Shown piece by piece: positions 35,101-43,655 of a stretch of 64,000 nt of DNA. Each line of letters begins with the position of its first letter. Position 1 is the first letter of the stretch. The translations under genes were made by a program, and so were the position numbers. Below the pieces are notes generated by a model that was not told the DNA's origin, made no database searches, and saw only the letters and a program-made list of their open reading frames with translations. Origin of the DNA: Crossiella cryophila (lineage in GTDB: Bacteria; Actinomycetota; Actinomycetes; Mycobacteriales; Pseudonocardiaceae); NCBI RefSeq assembly GCF_014204915.1, contig NZ_JACHMH010000001.1, forward strand, positions 4,613,501-4,677,500. The letters are read 5' to 3'.

Positions 35101-36138
35101 GTGGCGCGGGCGACCCTGCGGGCAGTGGCCGAGGCCACCGGACTGCACATCTCGACCGTGGCGCGGGTGCTCAACGGCACCGCCCAGGTCACCGCGGACA
35201 CCGAGGCGCGGGTGCGGGCGGCGGCGGACCGGCTCGGCTACATCCGCAACGAGTACGCGGCCAGCCTGCGCACCCAGCGCACCCGGATCCTGGGGGTGCT
35301 GGTGCCGACGCTGACCGACTACGTGCTGGCCGCGATCTACGAGGGCATCCAGGAGGCCGCGCTCTCCCGCGGTTACCGGACCTTCGTGACCAACACGCAC
35401 GACTCCGCCGAGCAGCACGAGTCCGCGCTGGCCGCGCTGCTGTCCTCCCGGGTGGACGGGCTGATCGTGGGCGACGCCCGGCTGGACGATGAGGGACTCG
35501 ACCGGCTGGTGCAGGACAAGTCCCCGTTCGTGCTGGTCAGCCGCCGTTGCGCGAACCACCCCTCGGTGACTTGCGACGACGAGGCGGGTGGCGCGCTGGC
35601 CGCCCGGCATCTCCTCGACGGCGGGCACACCGGGATCGCGGTGCTGGCCGGGCAGCCCTACGCCAGCACCTGCGCCGACCGCACCACCGGCTTCCGCCGC
35701 GCCTGCGCCGAAGCGGGCCACCCGGTGCCGGAGGAACTGATCGCGCACAGCGGCTACGACTCCGCGGGCGGCTACCTGGCCATGGACCGCGTGTTGCGCA
35801 CCGGGCGCCCGGTGACCGCCGCGTTCGCGGTCAACGACGAGGCCGCGATCGGCGCGATGGGCGCGCTGCGCGATCACGGCCGCCGGATCGGCGAGGACTT
35901 CGCGCTGGTCGGCTTCAACGACATCCCGATGGTCTCCGCGCTGACCGTCCCGCTGACCACGGTGCGCTCGCCGATGCGGGAGATGGGCCGGACCGCGGTG
36001 GCCCGGCTGCTGGACCAGCTCGACGGCGGCTCGGCCGAGTCCGCCCGGCTGCGACCCGAGCTGGTGGTGCGCGCCTCCAGCCCGGCCCGCCCTGATCAGG
36101 CACTGGCCCACCGGCGAGGGGAACACAGTGAGCACTGA
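35101..36138 (+). CDS. LacI-family transcriptional regulator, 345 aa
   Basis: N-terminal LacI helix-turn-helix (TLRAVAEATGLHISTVARVLNG) and hinge (RVRAAADRLGYIRNEYAASL) followed by a periplasmic-binding-protein-like effector domain (LGVLVPTLTDYVLAAIYEG to GFNDIPMVSALTVPLTTVR). The start is GTG 35101 with GGAGG five bases upstream; the upstream codons are not needed. The stop overlaps the carboxylesterase start by 11 bp, so it forms an operon with that gene and probably represses it in response to a ligand. It is divergent from the damaged MmyB-type regulator. Confidence 0.9.
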   Translation: MARATLRAVAEATGLHISTVARVLNGTAQVTADTEARVRAAADRLGYIRNEYAASLRTQRTRILGVLVPTLTDYVLAAIYEGIQEAALSRGYRTFVTNTHDSAEQHESALAALLSSRVDGLIVGDARLDDEGLDRLVQDKSPFVLVSRRCANHPSVTCDDEAGGALAARHLLDGGHTGIAVLAGQPYASTCADRTTGFRRACAEAGHPVPEELIAHSGYDSAGGYLAMDRVLRTGRPVTAAFAVNDEAAIGAMGALRDHGRRIGEDFALVGFNDIPMVSALTVPLTTVRSPMREMGRTAVARLLDQLDGGSAESARLRPELVVRASSPARPDQALAHRRGEHSEH

Positions 36139-37642
36139 CCGCACCGTTGTCGACACCGCCACCGGCACCGTCCGCGGCCTTGACCTCGACGGCGTGCTGG
36201 CCTGGCGCGGCCTGCCCTATGCCGAACCGCCGCTGGGTGAACTGCGGCACCGCCCGCCGCAACCCGTGCAGGCATGGACCGGGGTGCGCGGCGCGCGCCG
36301 TTTCGCCGCCCGCGCCATGCAGCCGGTGCTGCCCGCGATGCCCGCCCCGGTGCCGGTGCCGACCCCGGCGGCCATGGACGAACCCAGCCGGATCAGCGAG
36401 AACTGCCTGTACCTCAACGTGTGCGCGCCGGTGACCCCCGGCCCGCACCCGGTGCTGGTGTGGCTGCACGGCGGTGGGTACGTGGTCGGGGCCGGGCCGG
36501 AGAACGTCGGCGACGGCGACACCTTCGCCCGCCGGGACGACCTGGTCGTGGTCACCCTCAACTACCGGCTGGGCGCCTTCGGTTTCCTCAACCTCGGCGA
36601 GACGCACCCGCACGCGGCCAACGGCGGGCTGCTGGACCAGATCGCCGCGCTGCGCTGGGTGCGGGACAACATCGCCGCGTTCGGCGGCGATCCGGGCCGG
36701 GTGACCATCGCGGGCAACTCCGCGGGCGCCAAGAGCGTGGCCAACCTGATGTCCGCGCCGGCCGCGACCGGGCTGTTCCACCGGGTGATCTCGCAGAGCG
36801 GCGGCGGCGACCACGTGGCGGCCGAGGAGGTCAGCGCCGCGCTGGCGGCCCGGCTGCTGGGCCTGCTCGGGGTGCCTGCCAACCGGGTCAGCCAGGTGCC
36901 TGCCGCCGAACTGCTGGCCGCGCAGACCGAGCTGAGCCCGTTCGGCCGTGGCCTGTGGGTGTGGCGGCCCACCGTGGACGGTTCGGTGCTGCCCGAGGTG
37001 CCGGTGCGCCGGATCGCGGACGGCTCGGCCGCCGGGGTGCCGCTGCTGGCGGGCAGCAACGCCGAGGAGTCCGCGCTGTACCTGGCGCTGGACCCGTGGG
37101 CAGGCGACCGGGCGCCGCAGGTGCTCGCCGCGGCCTTCGGTGAGACCGGCGCGCAGGAGGTGCTTTCGGCCTATCGGGCCAACCGGCCCGCCGCCTCCAC
37201 CAGGGAGGTCAACGCCGCGGTGATGACCGACGAGCGCTACGGCGTGCCCACGGTGCGGTTGCTGGACGCGCAGAGCAGGCACGCGCCGGTGTGGCGGTTC
37301 CGCTTCGCCGCCGCCGCGCCCTGGCTGTCCCCGATGCTGGCCGCCGCGCACGGGACCGAGATGCCCTACGTGTGGGCGCACGGCGCCGAACGCCGGGGCA
37401 GTCCGCTGAACACCGATTCAGTCGCGGCCGGGCTGTCCGCGGACATGCACGCGCGCTGGGCCGCCTTCGCCCGCACCGGCTCACCCCAGCTGCCGGATCA
37501 GCCGGAATGGCCCGGCTACACCGAGACCGAGCGGGCCACCTGGATCTTCGACGAGCAGCGCGGGGCGGTGACCGATCCGGGCGCGGCCGAGCGCAAGGTG
37601 TGGGATGGCCGCACCTGGGCCTCGGGCACCTGGTTCGACTAG
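36128..37642 (+). CDS. Type-B carboxylesterase, 504 aa
   Basis: An alpha/beta-hydrolase of the carboxylesterase/para-nitrobenzyl esterase type. Visible: the N-terminal G.LAWRGLPYAEPP, SENCLYLNV, oxyanion loop LHGGGYV, nucleophile Ser198 in GNSAGA (most relatives have GESAGG), the Glu in NAEESALY and the His in AAHGTEMPYVW. It lacks a signal peptide and should be cytoplasmic. It hydrolyses carboxylic esters; the natural substrate is unknown. It is coupled to the LacI-family regulator (11-bp overlap) and is followed by a strong terminator hairpin. Confidence 0.9.
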   Translation: MSTDRTVVDTATGTVRGLDLDGVLAWRGLPYAEPPLGELRHRPPQPVQAWTGVRGARRFAARAMQPVLPAMPAPVPVPTPAAMDEPSRISENCLYLNVCAPVTPGPHPVLVWLHGGGYVVGAGPENVGDGDTFARRDDLVVVTLNYRLGAFGFLNLGETHPHAANGGLLDQIAALRWVRDNIAAFGGDPGRVTIAGNSAGAKSVANLMSAPAATGLFHRVISQSGGGDHVAAEEVSAALAARLLGLLGVPANRVSQVPAAELLAAQTELSPFGRGLWVWRPTVDGSVLPEVPVRRIADGSAAGVPLLAGSNAEESALYLALDPWAGDRAPQVLAAAFGETGAQEVLSAYRANRPAASTREVNAAVMTDERYGVPTVRLLDAQSRHAPVWRFRFAAAAPWLSPMLAAAHGTEMPYVWAHGAERRGSPLNTDSVAAGLSADMHARWAAFARTGSPQLPDQPEWPGYTETERATWIFDEQRGAVTDPGAAERKVWDGRTWASGTWFD

Positions 37643-37670
37643 CGGTTCGATCGACCGGCGGCGGCAGGCA

Positions 37671-37703
37671 AGCGCACGGCGACCTGAGGCGTCGCCGTGC
37701 GCT
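37671..37703. terminator. Bidirectional terminator hairpin
   Basis: AGCGCACGGCGAC (37671-37683) and GTCGCCGTGCGCT (37691-37703) pair over 13 bp around a 7-base loop. It lies between the carboxylesterase and the convergent DUF4360 gene and can serve both. Confidence 0.75.
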
Positions 37704-37732
37704 GCGCAGGGAGCAGAACGGTCAGGGTGTGA

Positions 37733-38395
37733 TCACCACGGCCGCCACGGCTTCGGGCACTTCTGCCAGGCGAAGTGATACGTGGTGTTGATGGCCCCAT
37801 CGGTGGAGTCCATCGCCATGAAGCTGGTCGTGGTCAAGGGATTCGAGGTGCCCTTGTCCACGCGCAGCTCGGTATTGATGTTGAAGTTGCGTTTTTCGCC
37901 GCAGGGGGCGTAGACCAGGGAGGCGATATCGACCTTGTCCGTCGACTGCCAGTTGTCGTCGTACGGCCCGTTGTAGTTGTGGCTGATAAAGGCCGTGGGC
38001 GACATTCCCTGGAAGTAGTAGTTGGCGCGCTCGGTGCCCTTGGCGCCGGCCGCGAGGTTGGCGTACCCACGATAGTCCGCCTGCGCGATGGCGTAGGTGA
38101 ACCCGGAGGGCACGTTGACACGCATGTTCAGTTGGCAGTTCTTGCGCATGTCGGTCGGCTTGGCGCCGACACCCACCTGCGCGAGGTACTCGCTGTAGGT
38201 GACGGTGAACGCAGTGTTGTCCTGGGAGACGGCCACTGCGGCCGTGCCGAGCGGGCAGCCCGACCCGTTCACCGTGAGCAGATCGATGGTGATTTTCCCG
38301 GTGGGCGGAGGCACGGACTCGTCGGCAAATGCCGCAGGGGTAAACGAAGTGATTAACGCAAATGCCGCGCCGACAGCAGCCATCATACGGAACAT
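37733..38395 (-). CDS. Secreted DUF4360-family protein, 220 aa
   Basis: A signal peptide (about 1-29, ending AAFAD) precedes a DUF4360 domain: NGSGCPLGTAAVAVS, AFTVTYSEYLAQVG, RKNCQLNMRVNVP, and YAIAQADYRGYANL. Four conserved Cys probably form disulfides. The start ATG 38395 is preceded by GGAAGGA; a longer start is not needed. DUF4360 proteins are small exported proteins of unknown function in actinomycetes and fungi. The gene sits under an unusually AT-rich upstream region. Confidence 0.88.
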   Translation of the reverse strand: MFRMMAAVGAAFALITSFTPAAFADESVPPPTGKITIDLLTVNGSGCPLGTAAVAVSQDNTAFTVTYSEYLAQVGVGAKPTDMRKNCQLNMRVNVPSGFTYAIAQADYRGYANLAAGAKGTERANYYFQGMSPTAFISHNYNGPYDDNWQSTDKVDIASLVYAPCGEKRNFNINTELRVDKGTSNPLTTTSFMAMDSTDGAINTTYHFAWQKCPKPWRPW

Positions 38396-38640
38396 AGGGG
38401 TCCTTCCCAATGCTACGCTATATGTGGGAGAGCGTCTGGGATAGGCTAGCGTATATGTTTATGGGGATCGGCCGCTAAATGGCTGAACTCCATAGGTGGG
38501 ATGTTCACCGGTTTTCGGTATAAATTTGGTAAACACTATGCATGTACACGGAAATGCATTTTTCGGGCGCCGTGGAAGGTCAAAGGATTACATCGGTGGC
38601 GGTGCAGATACGGTAGCCCCGCCCACCGAGTTCGGCAAGG
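38396..38640. promoter_or_regulatory. AT-rich gene-free region upstream of the DUF4360 gene
   Basis: This 250-bp stretch is markedly poorer in GC than the rest of the window. On the minus strand it carries two related motifs, ATATACGCTAGC and ATATAGCGTAGC, some 35 bp apart, close to where a promoter is expected. A short plus-strand frame (38501-38722) looks non-coding. Possible readings are a strong promoter or a horizontally acquired patch. Confidence 0.45.
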
Positions 38641-38652
38641 TTGTTTACTTGA

Positions 38653-38838
38653 TCAGTTGACGGCCTTGCGCTTGTTCAGGCCCATGAGCAGGCAGGCCAC
38701 CCCGATCACGCCGATCGCGTAGCGCGACCACATCGGCAGGTCGATCAGGTGCATGAGCCCCAGATTGCCGCCCCAGAGCACCGGCGCCAGCGCGCCGCCG
38801 AAACCCTGGAAGATCAGCAGGACGCCGAGCACGATCAT
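38653..38838 (-). CDS. Small two-helix membrane protein, 61 aa
   Basis: ATG 38838 with GGGGGAAG upstream opens a 61-residue protein of two hydrophobic helices (IVLGVLLIFQGFGGALAPVL and YAIGVIGVACLLMGL) ending in a basic NKRKAVN. No family recognised. It is divergent from the thioesterase gene at 38915 with a 76-bp shared promoter region. Confidence 0.7.
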   Translation of the reverse strand: MIVLGVLLIFQGFGGALAPVLWGGNLGLMHLIDLPMWSRYAIGVIGVACLLMGLNKRKAVN

Positions 38839-38914
38839 GACTTCCCCCAAGAAGACGTCGTTCCAATGCGGACGCACGATAACGACTGGCTGGACCGCAG
38901 GGCAAACTGGGCGC

Positions 38915-39331
38915 ATGCGCGACGGATACGTGCGGTGGCTGACCATCCCCACCCGATGGGGCGACAACGACGTGTACGGGCACGTGAACAACGTCGTCTA
39001 CTACGCCTTCATGGACACCGCGATCAACAACTACCTGATCGCCGAGGGCGGCCTGGACATCCACGGCGGCGCGAACATCGGTCTGTGCGTGCAGTCCAGC
39101 TGCGAGTTCCGCGCGCCACTGGCCTTCCCGGAGCCGGTGGAGGCCGGGCTGCGAGTGGCGCACCTCGGCCGGTCCAGCGTGCGGTACGAGATCGGCCTGT
39201 TCGCCCCCGGCACGGACACACCGGCGGCCGAGGGCACCTTCACCCACGTCTTCGTCAACCGCCACACCCGCCGCCCCGCCGAAATCACCACCCCCCTCCG
39301 CCCAGCCCTAGAAAAACTCCTCCGCCCCTAG
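38915..39331 (+). CDS. Hot-dog acyl-CoA thioesterase, YbgC/4HBT-like, 138 aa
   Basis: TRWGDNDVYGHVNNVVYY is the signature of 4-hydroxybenzoyl-CoA/YbgC-type thioesterases, with the catalytic Asp (residue 17 area) preceding the GHVNN loop. Such enzymes hydrolyse acyl-CoA thioesters as oligomers of a single hot-dog domain, and the length is normal. There is no signal peptide. It lies immediately upstream of repeat array B, which begins about 29 bp after its stop. Confidence 0.88.
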   Translation: MRDGYVRWLTIPTRWGDNDVYGHVNNVVYYAFMDTAINNYLIAEGGLDIHGGANIGLCVQSSCEFRAPLAFPEPVEAGLRVAHLGRSSVRYEIGLFAPGTDTPAAEGTFTHVFVNRHTRRPAEITTPLRPALEKLLRP

Positions 39332-39359
39332 CCCCCCCGCCCGCGAAGCCCCCGCCCGG

Positions 39360-39579
39360 CGTGTTGGCCGTTCTTGTACGGCGTGTTGGCCGAAGTGGGA
39401 CGGTGTCTTGGCCGATCTCGTACGGCACGTTGGCCGTTGCGGTACGGCAGGTCGGTCGTTGTCGTACTGGGCGTCGTTGGTCGGCGACCGGCGTGTTGGC
39501 CGTTGTGGGACGGTGTGTTGGCCGGTCTCGTACGGTGTGTTGGCCGGAGTGGGACGCCATGTTGGTCGTTGTCGTACCT
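39360..39579 (+). repeat. 22-nt-period tandem repeat array B, ten units
   Basis: Ten consecutive units of exactly 22 nt start at 39360, 39382, 39404, 39426, 39448, 39470, 39492, 39514, 39536 and 39558, all in one direction. All follow the same pattern as array A except one degenerate unit (39470). The array fills the gene-free stretch between the thioesterase and the alcohol dehydrogenase. No spacer sequence separates the units. Confidence 0.92.
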
Positions 39580-39604
39580 GGGCTGGGCGAGGCGGGGAGG
39601 GTGC

Positions 39605-40741
39605 ATGAGTGGAGTCGGTCGGGTTCGGGCCGCGGTGTTGCGGGAGATCGGGGCCGCTGGGCCGTACGCGGAATCCCAGCCCCTGCAAGTCGTCGAGCTG
39701 GGTCTGGACGGTCCCGGGCCCGGTGAGCTGCTGGTACGCGTCCGCGCCGCCGGGCTCTGCCACTCCGACCTCTCGGTGATCAACGGCTCCCGGCCGCGAC
39801 CGGTGCCCATGGTGCTCGGGCACGAGGCCGCCGGGGAGATCGTCGAGGTGGGGCCGGAGACCTCCGGGTTCGCGCCGGGCGATCACATCGTGCTGTCCTT
39901 CGTGCCCGCCTGCGGTTACTGCCCGCGCTGCCTGGGCGGACGGCCCGCGTTGTGCGAGCCGGGGGCGGTGGCCAATCGGGGTGGCCATCTGCTCAGCGGG
40001 GCTCGGCGGTGGCGGGACGCTGGTGGCGAGCAGCCGTTTCACCACCTCGGGGTGTCCGCCTTCGCCGAATACACCGTGGTCTCGGCGCGGTCCGCGGTGC
40101 TGGTGCCCAAGGAACTGCCGTTCGAGACCGCCGCGTTGTTCGGGTGTGCGGTGCTGACGGGGGCGGGGGCGGCCATTCACTCGGCGCGGATCGAGCCGGG
40201 GGAGCGGGTCGCGGTGTTCGGGCTTGGCGGGGTTGGGCTGGCGGCGGTACTCGGTGCGCTGGTGGCGGGGGCCGGGCAGTTGGTCGCCGTGGATCTGGTG
40301 GAGGGCAAGCGGAGCCTCGCCGCCGAGCTGGGGGCCAGTGACACTGTGGTGGGTGGGCCGGACGCGGTCGCCGCGGTGCGGGAGCTGACCGGGGGTGGCG
40401 CGGACAAGGTCATCGACACCACCGGCAGCGTGCGGGTCCTCGAACAGGCCTACGCGGCCACCCGCGCCGGGGGCACCACGGTCACCGTCGGCCTGCCGCA
40501 CCCCGACCACCAGCTCACCCTGCCCGCGCTCAGCCTGGTCGCCGAGGAACGCACCCTGCGCGGCAGCTACCTCGGCTCCAGCGTGCCGGGCCGGGACATC
40601 CCGCGCTTCATCGCACTGCACGCCGCCGGGCGCCTGCCGGTGCACCGGCTGCTCAGCCACCGGCTCACCCTGGACGAGATCAACACCGGCTTCGACCGGC
40701 TGGCCTGCGGCGAGGCCGTGCGCCAGGTGGTGACCTTGTGA
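39605..40741 (+). CDS. Zinc-dependent alcohol dehydrogenase, 378 aa
   Basis: A medium-chain dehydrogenase: catalytic-zinc motif CHSDLSV, GHEAAGEIVEVG, structural-zinc Cys cluster (CGYCPRCLGGRPALC) and the NAD-binding GLGGVGLAA, with a following acidic residue (VDL) favouring NAD. ATG 39605 has GGGAGGG upstream. It oxidises alcohols or reduces aldehydes; the substrate is unknown. The stop overlaps the P450 start (GTGA at 40738-40741), which implies translational coupling and a shared pathway with the P450. Confidence 0.9.
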   Translation: MSGVGRVRAAVLREIGAAGPYAESQPLQVVELGLDGPGPGELLVRVRAAGLCHSDLSVINGSRPRPVPMVLGHEAAGEIVEVGPETSGFAPGDHIVLSFVPACGYCPRCLGGRPALCEPGAVANRGGHLLSGARRWRDAGGEQPFHHLGVSAFAEYTVVSARSAVLVPKELPFETAALFGCAVLTGAGAAIHSARIEPGERVAVFGLGGVGLAAVLGALVAGAGQLVAVDLVEGKRSLAAELGASDTVVGGPDAVAAVRELTGGGADKVIDTTGSVRVLEQAYAATRAGGTTVTVGLPHPDHQLTLPALSLVAEERTLRGSYLGSSVPGRDIPRFIALHAAGRLPVHRLLSHRLTLDEINTGFDRLACGEAVRQVVTL

Positions 40742-41964
40742 TCAGGCACATGCTGGCCATGTGGCGCGATCCCTACCGTGAGCTGCAACGCCTGCACCGG
40801 GAGAACGGGCCGGTCACCAAGGTCGGCGCGCCGTTGCGGCTGACCTATCTACTGGGGCCGGAGGCCAACCGGTTCGTCTTCGCCAACTCGGAGATGTTCC
40901 GCTGGCGGGAGGCCTTCAAGGTGCTGATCCCGGTCAGCGGGGAGACCGGGCTGATCGTCAGCGACGGGGAACCGCACCGGCGTCGGCGGCGCCTCGTCCA
41001 GCCCGCCTTCCACCACCGGCAGGTGCAGGGGCACGCCGAGCTGATGCGGGCCAACGCCGACGCCGAGCTGGACACCTGGCGACCCGGCCAGGTGGTCGAC
41101 GTCTACCAGGCCTTTCGCACCGTGGTGCGGCGCAGCACCATCCAGGCCCTGTTCGGTCCGCACCTGGCCGCCGACGAACCAGAGTTGGGCAGGCTGCTGC
41201 AGATCGGGTTGTCGCTGGTGGAACGCCCGCCGCTGGTCCAGCAGCTCTCGCCGCTGGCCAGGCGGCGCGCGGCCAGGGCGAGGGCCGAGGTGGCCGAGCG
41301 GGTACGCGGGGAGATCGCCCGCCGCGGCCGGGACACCGCGGCCGGGGACGTGCTGGCCATGCTGGTCGCGGCCAGGGACGAGGACGGCTCCACGCTGACC
41401 GAGACCGAGATCGTGGACCAGGTGATCAGCCTGATCGCGGCCGGGTACGAGACCACCAGCGCCGCCATGGCCTGGGTGATCCTCGAACTGGCCAGGGACC
41501 CGGCGGCCTGGGCGCGGGCCAGGACCTCCGCCGACTACCGGGAGTGGGCGGTCACCGAGGCGTTGCGGCTGTACCCGCCCGCGGTGATCAGCGCCCGCAA
41601 ACCGGTGCGCGCCTTCGACTTCGCCGGTCAGCGGATCAGCGCCGACGGCCTGGTGGTGATCAGCCCGTACGTCACCCACCGGCTGCCCGAGCTGTACCCG
41701 GACCCGCTGCGCTTCGACCCGGACCGCTGGGACCCGGACCGCCCCGGCTTCCGCAGGCCGGGGCCGCCCGAGTTCCTGCCCTTCGGCGGTGGCGTGCACC
41801 GCTGCATCGGCGCGAGTTTCGCCATGGTGGAGCTGACCGCGTTGCTGGACCGGCTGGTGCAACGCGCCGAACTGGACCCGCCCGCCGGGCCGGTCCGCCC
41901 GATCACCCTGACCGCGATGCGGCCCAGGGGCGGGCTGCGGCTGCGGGTCCGGTCAGTGGACTAG
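40738..41964 (+). CDS. Cytochrome P450, 408 aa
   Basis: All P450 landmarks are present: I-helix AAGYETTS, EALRLYPP (ExxR), DPDRW and the haem loop FLPFGGGVHRCIG with the thiolate Cys at residue 356. It lacks a membrane anchor, like other actinobacterial P450s, and needs a ferredoxin partner encoded elsewhere. The start is GTG 40738, overlapping the dehydrogenase. A hydroxylation followed by oxidation of the alcohol is a plausible joint reaction. Its stop shares the tetranucleotide CTAG with the convergent gene's stop. Confidence 0.92.
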   Translation: MIRHMLAMWRDPYRELQRLHRENGPVTKVGAPLRLTYLLGPEANRFVFANSEMFRWREAFKVLIPVSGETGLIVSDGEPHRRRRRLVQPAFHHRQVQGHAELMRANADAELDTWRPGQVVDVYQAFRTVVRRSTIQALFGPHLAADEPELGRLLQIGLSLVERPPLVQQLSPLARRRAARARAEVAERVRGEIARRGRDTAAGDVLAMLVAARDEDGSTLTETEIVDQVISLIAAGYETTSAAMAWVILELARDPAAWARARTSADYREWAVTEALRLYPPAVISARKPVRAFDFAGQRISADGLVVISPYVTHRLPELYPDPLRFDPDRWDPDRPGFRRPGPPEFLPFGGGVHRCIGASFAMVELTALLDRLVQRAELDPPAGPVRPITLTAMRPRGGLRLRVRSVD

Positions 41965-42536
41965 CGGCCCCAGGGCTTGTTGCTGAAACCCAGGGTCAGC
42001 AACGCGGTGGCGGTGCCGGCGCCCGCCTCGGTGGCGCAGGCCGCGGTGAGGTGTTCCTGCAGTTCCGAGCGGTTGGCCAGGTCGCCGCTGACCCGGTACC
42101 CGGCCAGCTCGCCGCCGGACAGCTCCGCCGCCGCGCTCAGCTCGCTGCCGCGCAGGCTCAGTTCGGCGTCCAGCTCGGTGGCCGCGCCGGTGCTGCCGTC
42201 GGCGTGCAGCCAGGCCAGCTGCGCGGAGACCTTGGCGTCCAGCTCCCCGCAGTTGCCCCGGCCGCTGCCAGGGGTGGGCACGGTGATCAGCGCGCCGGTG
42301 ATCCGGCTGCCGGGGGCGAGGTCCTTGCGCTTGTCGGTGCAGCCCGCGGTGGTCGGCGCCACGGTGATCTCGAACTTGGCCGGCCCGGCCATGGTGAGGC
42401 CGGTGGACGTGCCGGCCACGGCCGCCGCGGTACAGGTGATGTCGGCGTCGGCCGGGTGCGCCAGGGCCGGTGTGCCCAGGAGCAGCAGGGCGGTTGCGGC
42501 GAACAGCGGGATGGATGGAAGTCCAGCATGATCCAT
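41961..42536 (-). CDS. Putative secreted protein, 191 aa
   Basis: A signal peptide (about 1-26: FAATALLLLGTPALAH) precedes a beta-rich domain of about 160 residues with four Cys at DITCTAA, TAGCTDK, GNCGELD and AACATEA, probably two disulfides. No family recognised. It is downstream of the phytoene synthase on the same strand, but a hairpin separates them. It is convergent with the P450, the two stop codons overlapping in CTAG. Confidence 0.72.
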   Translation of the reverse strand: MDHAGLPSIPLFAATALLLLGTPALAHPADADITCTAAAVAGTSTGLTMAGPAKFEITVAPTTAGCTDKRKDLAPGSRITGALITVPTPGSGRGNCGELDAKVSAQLAWLHADGSTGAATELDAELSLRGSELSAAAELSGGELAGYRVSGDLANRSELQEHLTAACATEAGAGTATALLTLGFSNKPWGR

Positions 42537-42554
42537 GCCTTCGACCCTTGGGGG

Positions 42555-42589
42555 ACCGCTCCGGCCCGGCAACCCCGCACCGGAGCGGT
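42555..42589 (-). terminator. Hairpin between the phytoene synthase and secreted-protein genes
   Basis: ACCGCTCCGG (42555-42564) pairs with CCGGAGCGGT (42580-42589) over 10 bp with a 15-base loop, downstream of the phytoene synthase stop. It probably ends that transcript. Confidence 0.55.
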
Positions 42590-42601
42590 TCACCACGACG
42601 T

Positions 42602-42657
42602 GTGACTGGGCGGCCATCGGCCGCTGTGCGTGACTAGGCGGCCATCGGCCGCGGTGC
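42602..42657. repeat. 28-bp tandem duplication at the phytoene synthase 3' end
   Basis: Bases 42602-42629 and 42630-42657 are directly repeated with 26 of 28 identical. The copy inside the gene contains its TAG stop (42634-42636); the other copy has CAG at the matching position. The duplication therefore coincides with the gene's end. Confidence 0.85.
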
Positions 42658-43545
42658 GGGCAGGTACTCTCGCAGCACCAGCGCGGCTTTGCGCCGGGTG
42701 CTGACCCTGGCCCTGGTGTCCAGGACCTCGTGGTCACGGCGTTCGATCTCGTCCAGGATGCCCGAGTACAGCGCGGTGGCCAGCCGGGAGGCCGGTCTGC
42801 TGCTCGCCGGCAGGTACTCCACCCCGGCGGAGCCCAGCGCCCACATCTCCCGGGCGCGCGCGATCTGGAAGCGGACCAGTTCGCGCAGGGCCGGGCTGGT
42901 GCTGCGCTCACCCAGGTCCGACCGGGGCACGCCGAAGCGCTCCAGGTCCTCCAGCGGCAGGTAGCAGCGGCCGAGGCGGCGGTGGTCCTTGCCGATGTCC
43001 CGGATGAAGTTGGTGAGCTGGGCGGCCTTGCTGGTGGCCACCGTGTGCTGCTCGGCCCTCGGGTCCACCGGCTCCATGATCGGCAGGATCAGCCGGGCGA
43101 TGGAACCGTTGAGCGTCTCCAGGTAGCGGTCCAGGTCGGCGTAGGTGGCGTACTCGGTGATGGTCAGGTCCATCCGCATGCCGGCCAGCAGCGCCTCGAT
43201 ATCAGCCAGGGCTATGCCCCAGGTGCGCATGGTGTGCCCCAGCGCTCGGCCGATCGGGTCGCCGCCCACCCCGGATCGCAGATCGGCCAGCAGCCGGGAA
43301 CTCCAGGTCTCGAACTCCTCGGCCCGATGTCGGGGATCGCCGCTGTCCACGATCTGGTCGGCGTAGCGGGCCAGGCCGTATATCGCGCACATGTGCGGGC
43401 GCTTGCGTGGTGGCAGCAGCAGGTTCGCCGCCCAGAACGACCGGCCGTCCATGGTGATCAGCAACCGGCGGCAGAACTCGTAGGACTCGCGCAGGACCTT
43501 GTTCTCGACCCCGGCCGCGTCCAGGGCCCGACTGTCCAGGTACAC
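42634..43545 (-). CDS. Phytoene/squalene synthase family protein, 303 aa
   Basis: Head-to-head prenyl transferase. Visible: RSFWAANLLLPPRKR, the first Asp motif YADQIVDSGD, LDRYLETLNGSIARL, and the second TNFIRDIGKDHRRLGRCYLP. Length fits bacterial phytoene synthase (about 300 aa). The start is GTG 43545. No desaturase, cyclase or prenyl-diphosphate synthase lies next to it, so whether it makes phytoene, squalene or a related product cannot be said. A 28-bp duplication forms its 3' end. Confidence 0.88.
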   Translation of the reverse strand: MYLDSRALDAAGVENKVLRESYEFCRRLLITMDGRSFWAANLLLPPRKRPHMCAIYGLARYADQIVDSGDPRHRAEEFETWSSRLLADLRSGVGGDPIGRALGHTMRTWGIALADIEALLAGMRMDLTITEYATYADLDRYLETLNGSIARLILPIMEPVDPRAEQHTVATSKAAQLTNFIRDIGKDHRRLGRCYLPLEDLERFGVPRSDLGERSTSPALRELVRFQIARAREMWALGSAGVEYLPASSRPASRLATALYSGILDEIERRDHEVLDTRARVSTRRKAALVLREYLPAPRPMAA

Positions 43546-43655
43546 CGTTCGTCACCACCTTGCGTGAGGAGGGAAACGAAGATCAGCTACCTCCGACAGT
43601 AGAACGCCCGCGCGCCCCGGGTACGGGCTCGCGGGCGATGTTCACTGGATTGTGC

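Noticed and set aside
38501-38722. Small plus-strand frame in the AT-rich region
   Set aside because: Arg/Cys-rich with no ribosome site, and it runs into the 3' end of the minus-strand membrane-protein gene.
39360-39579. CRISPR array
   Set aside because: Units are contiguous with no spacers, vary between copies and no cas genes are present.
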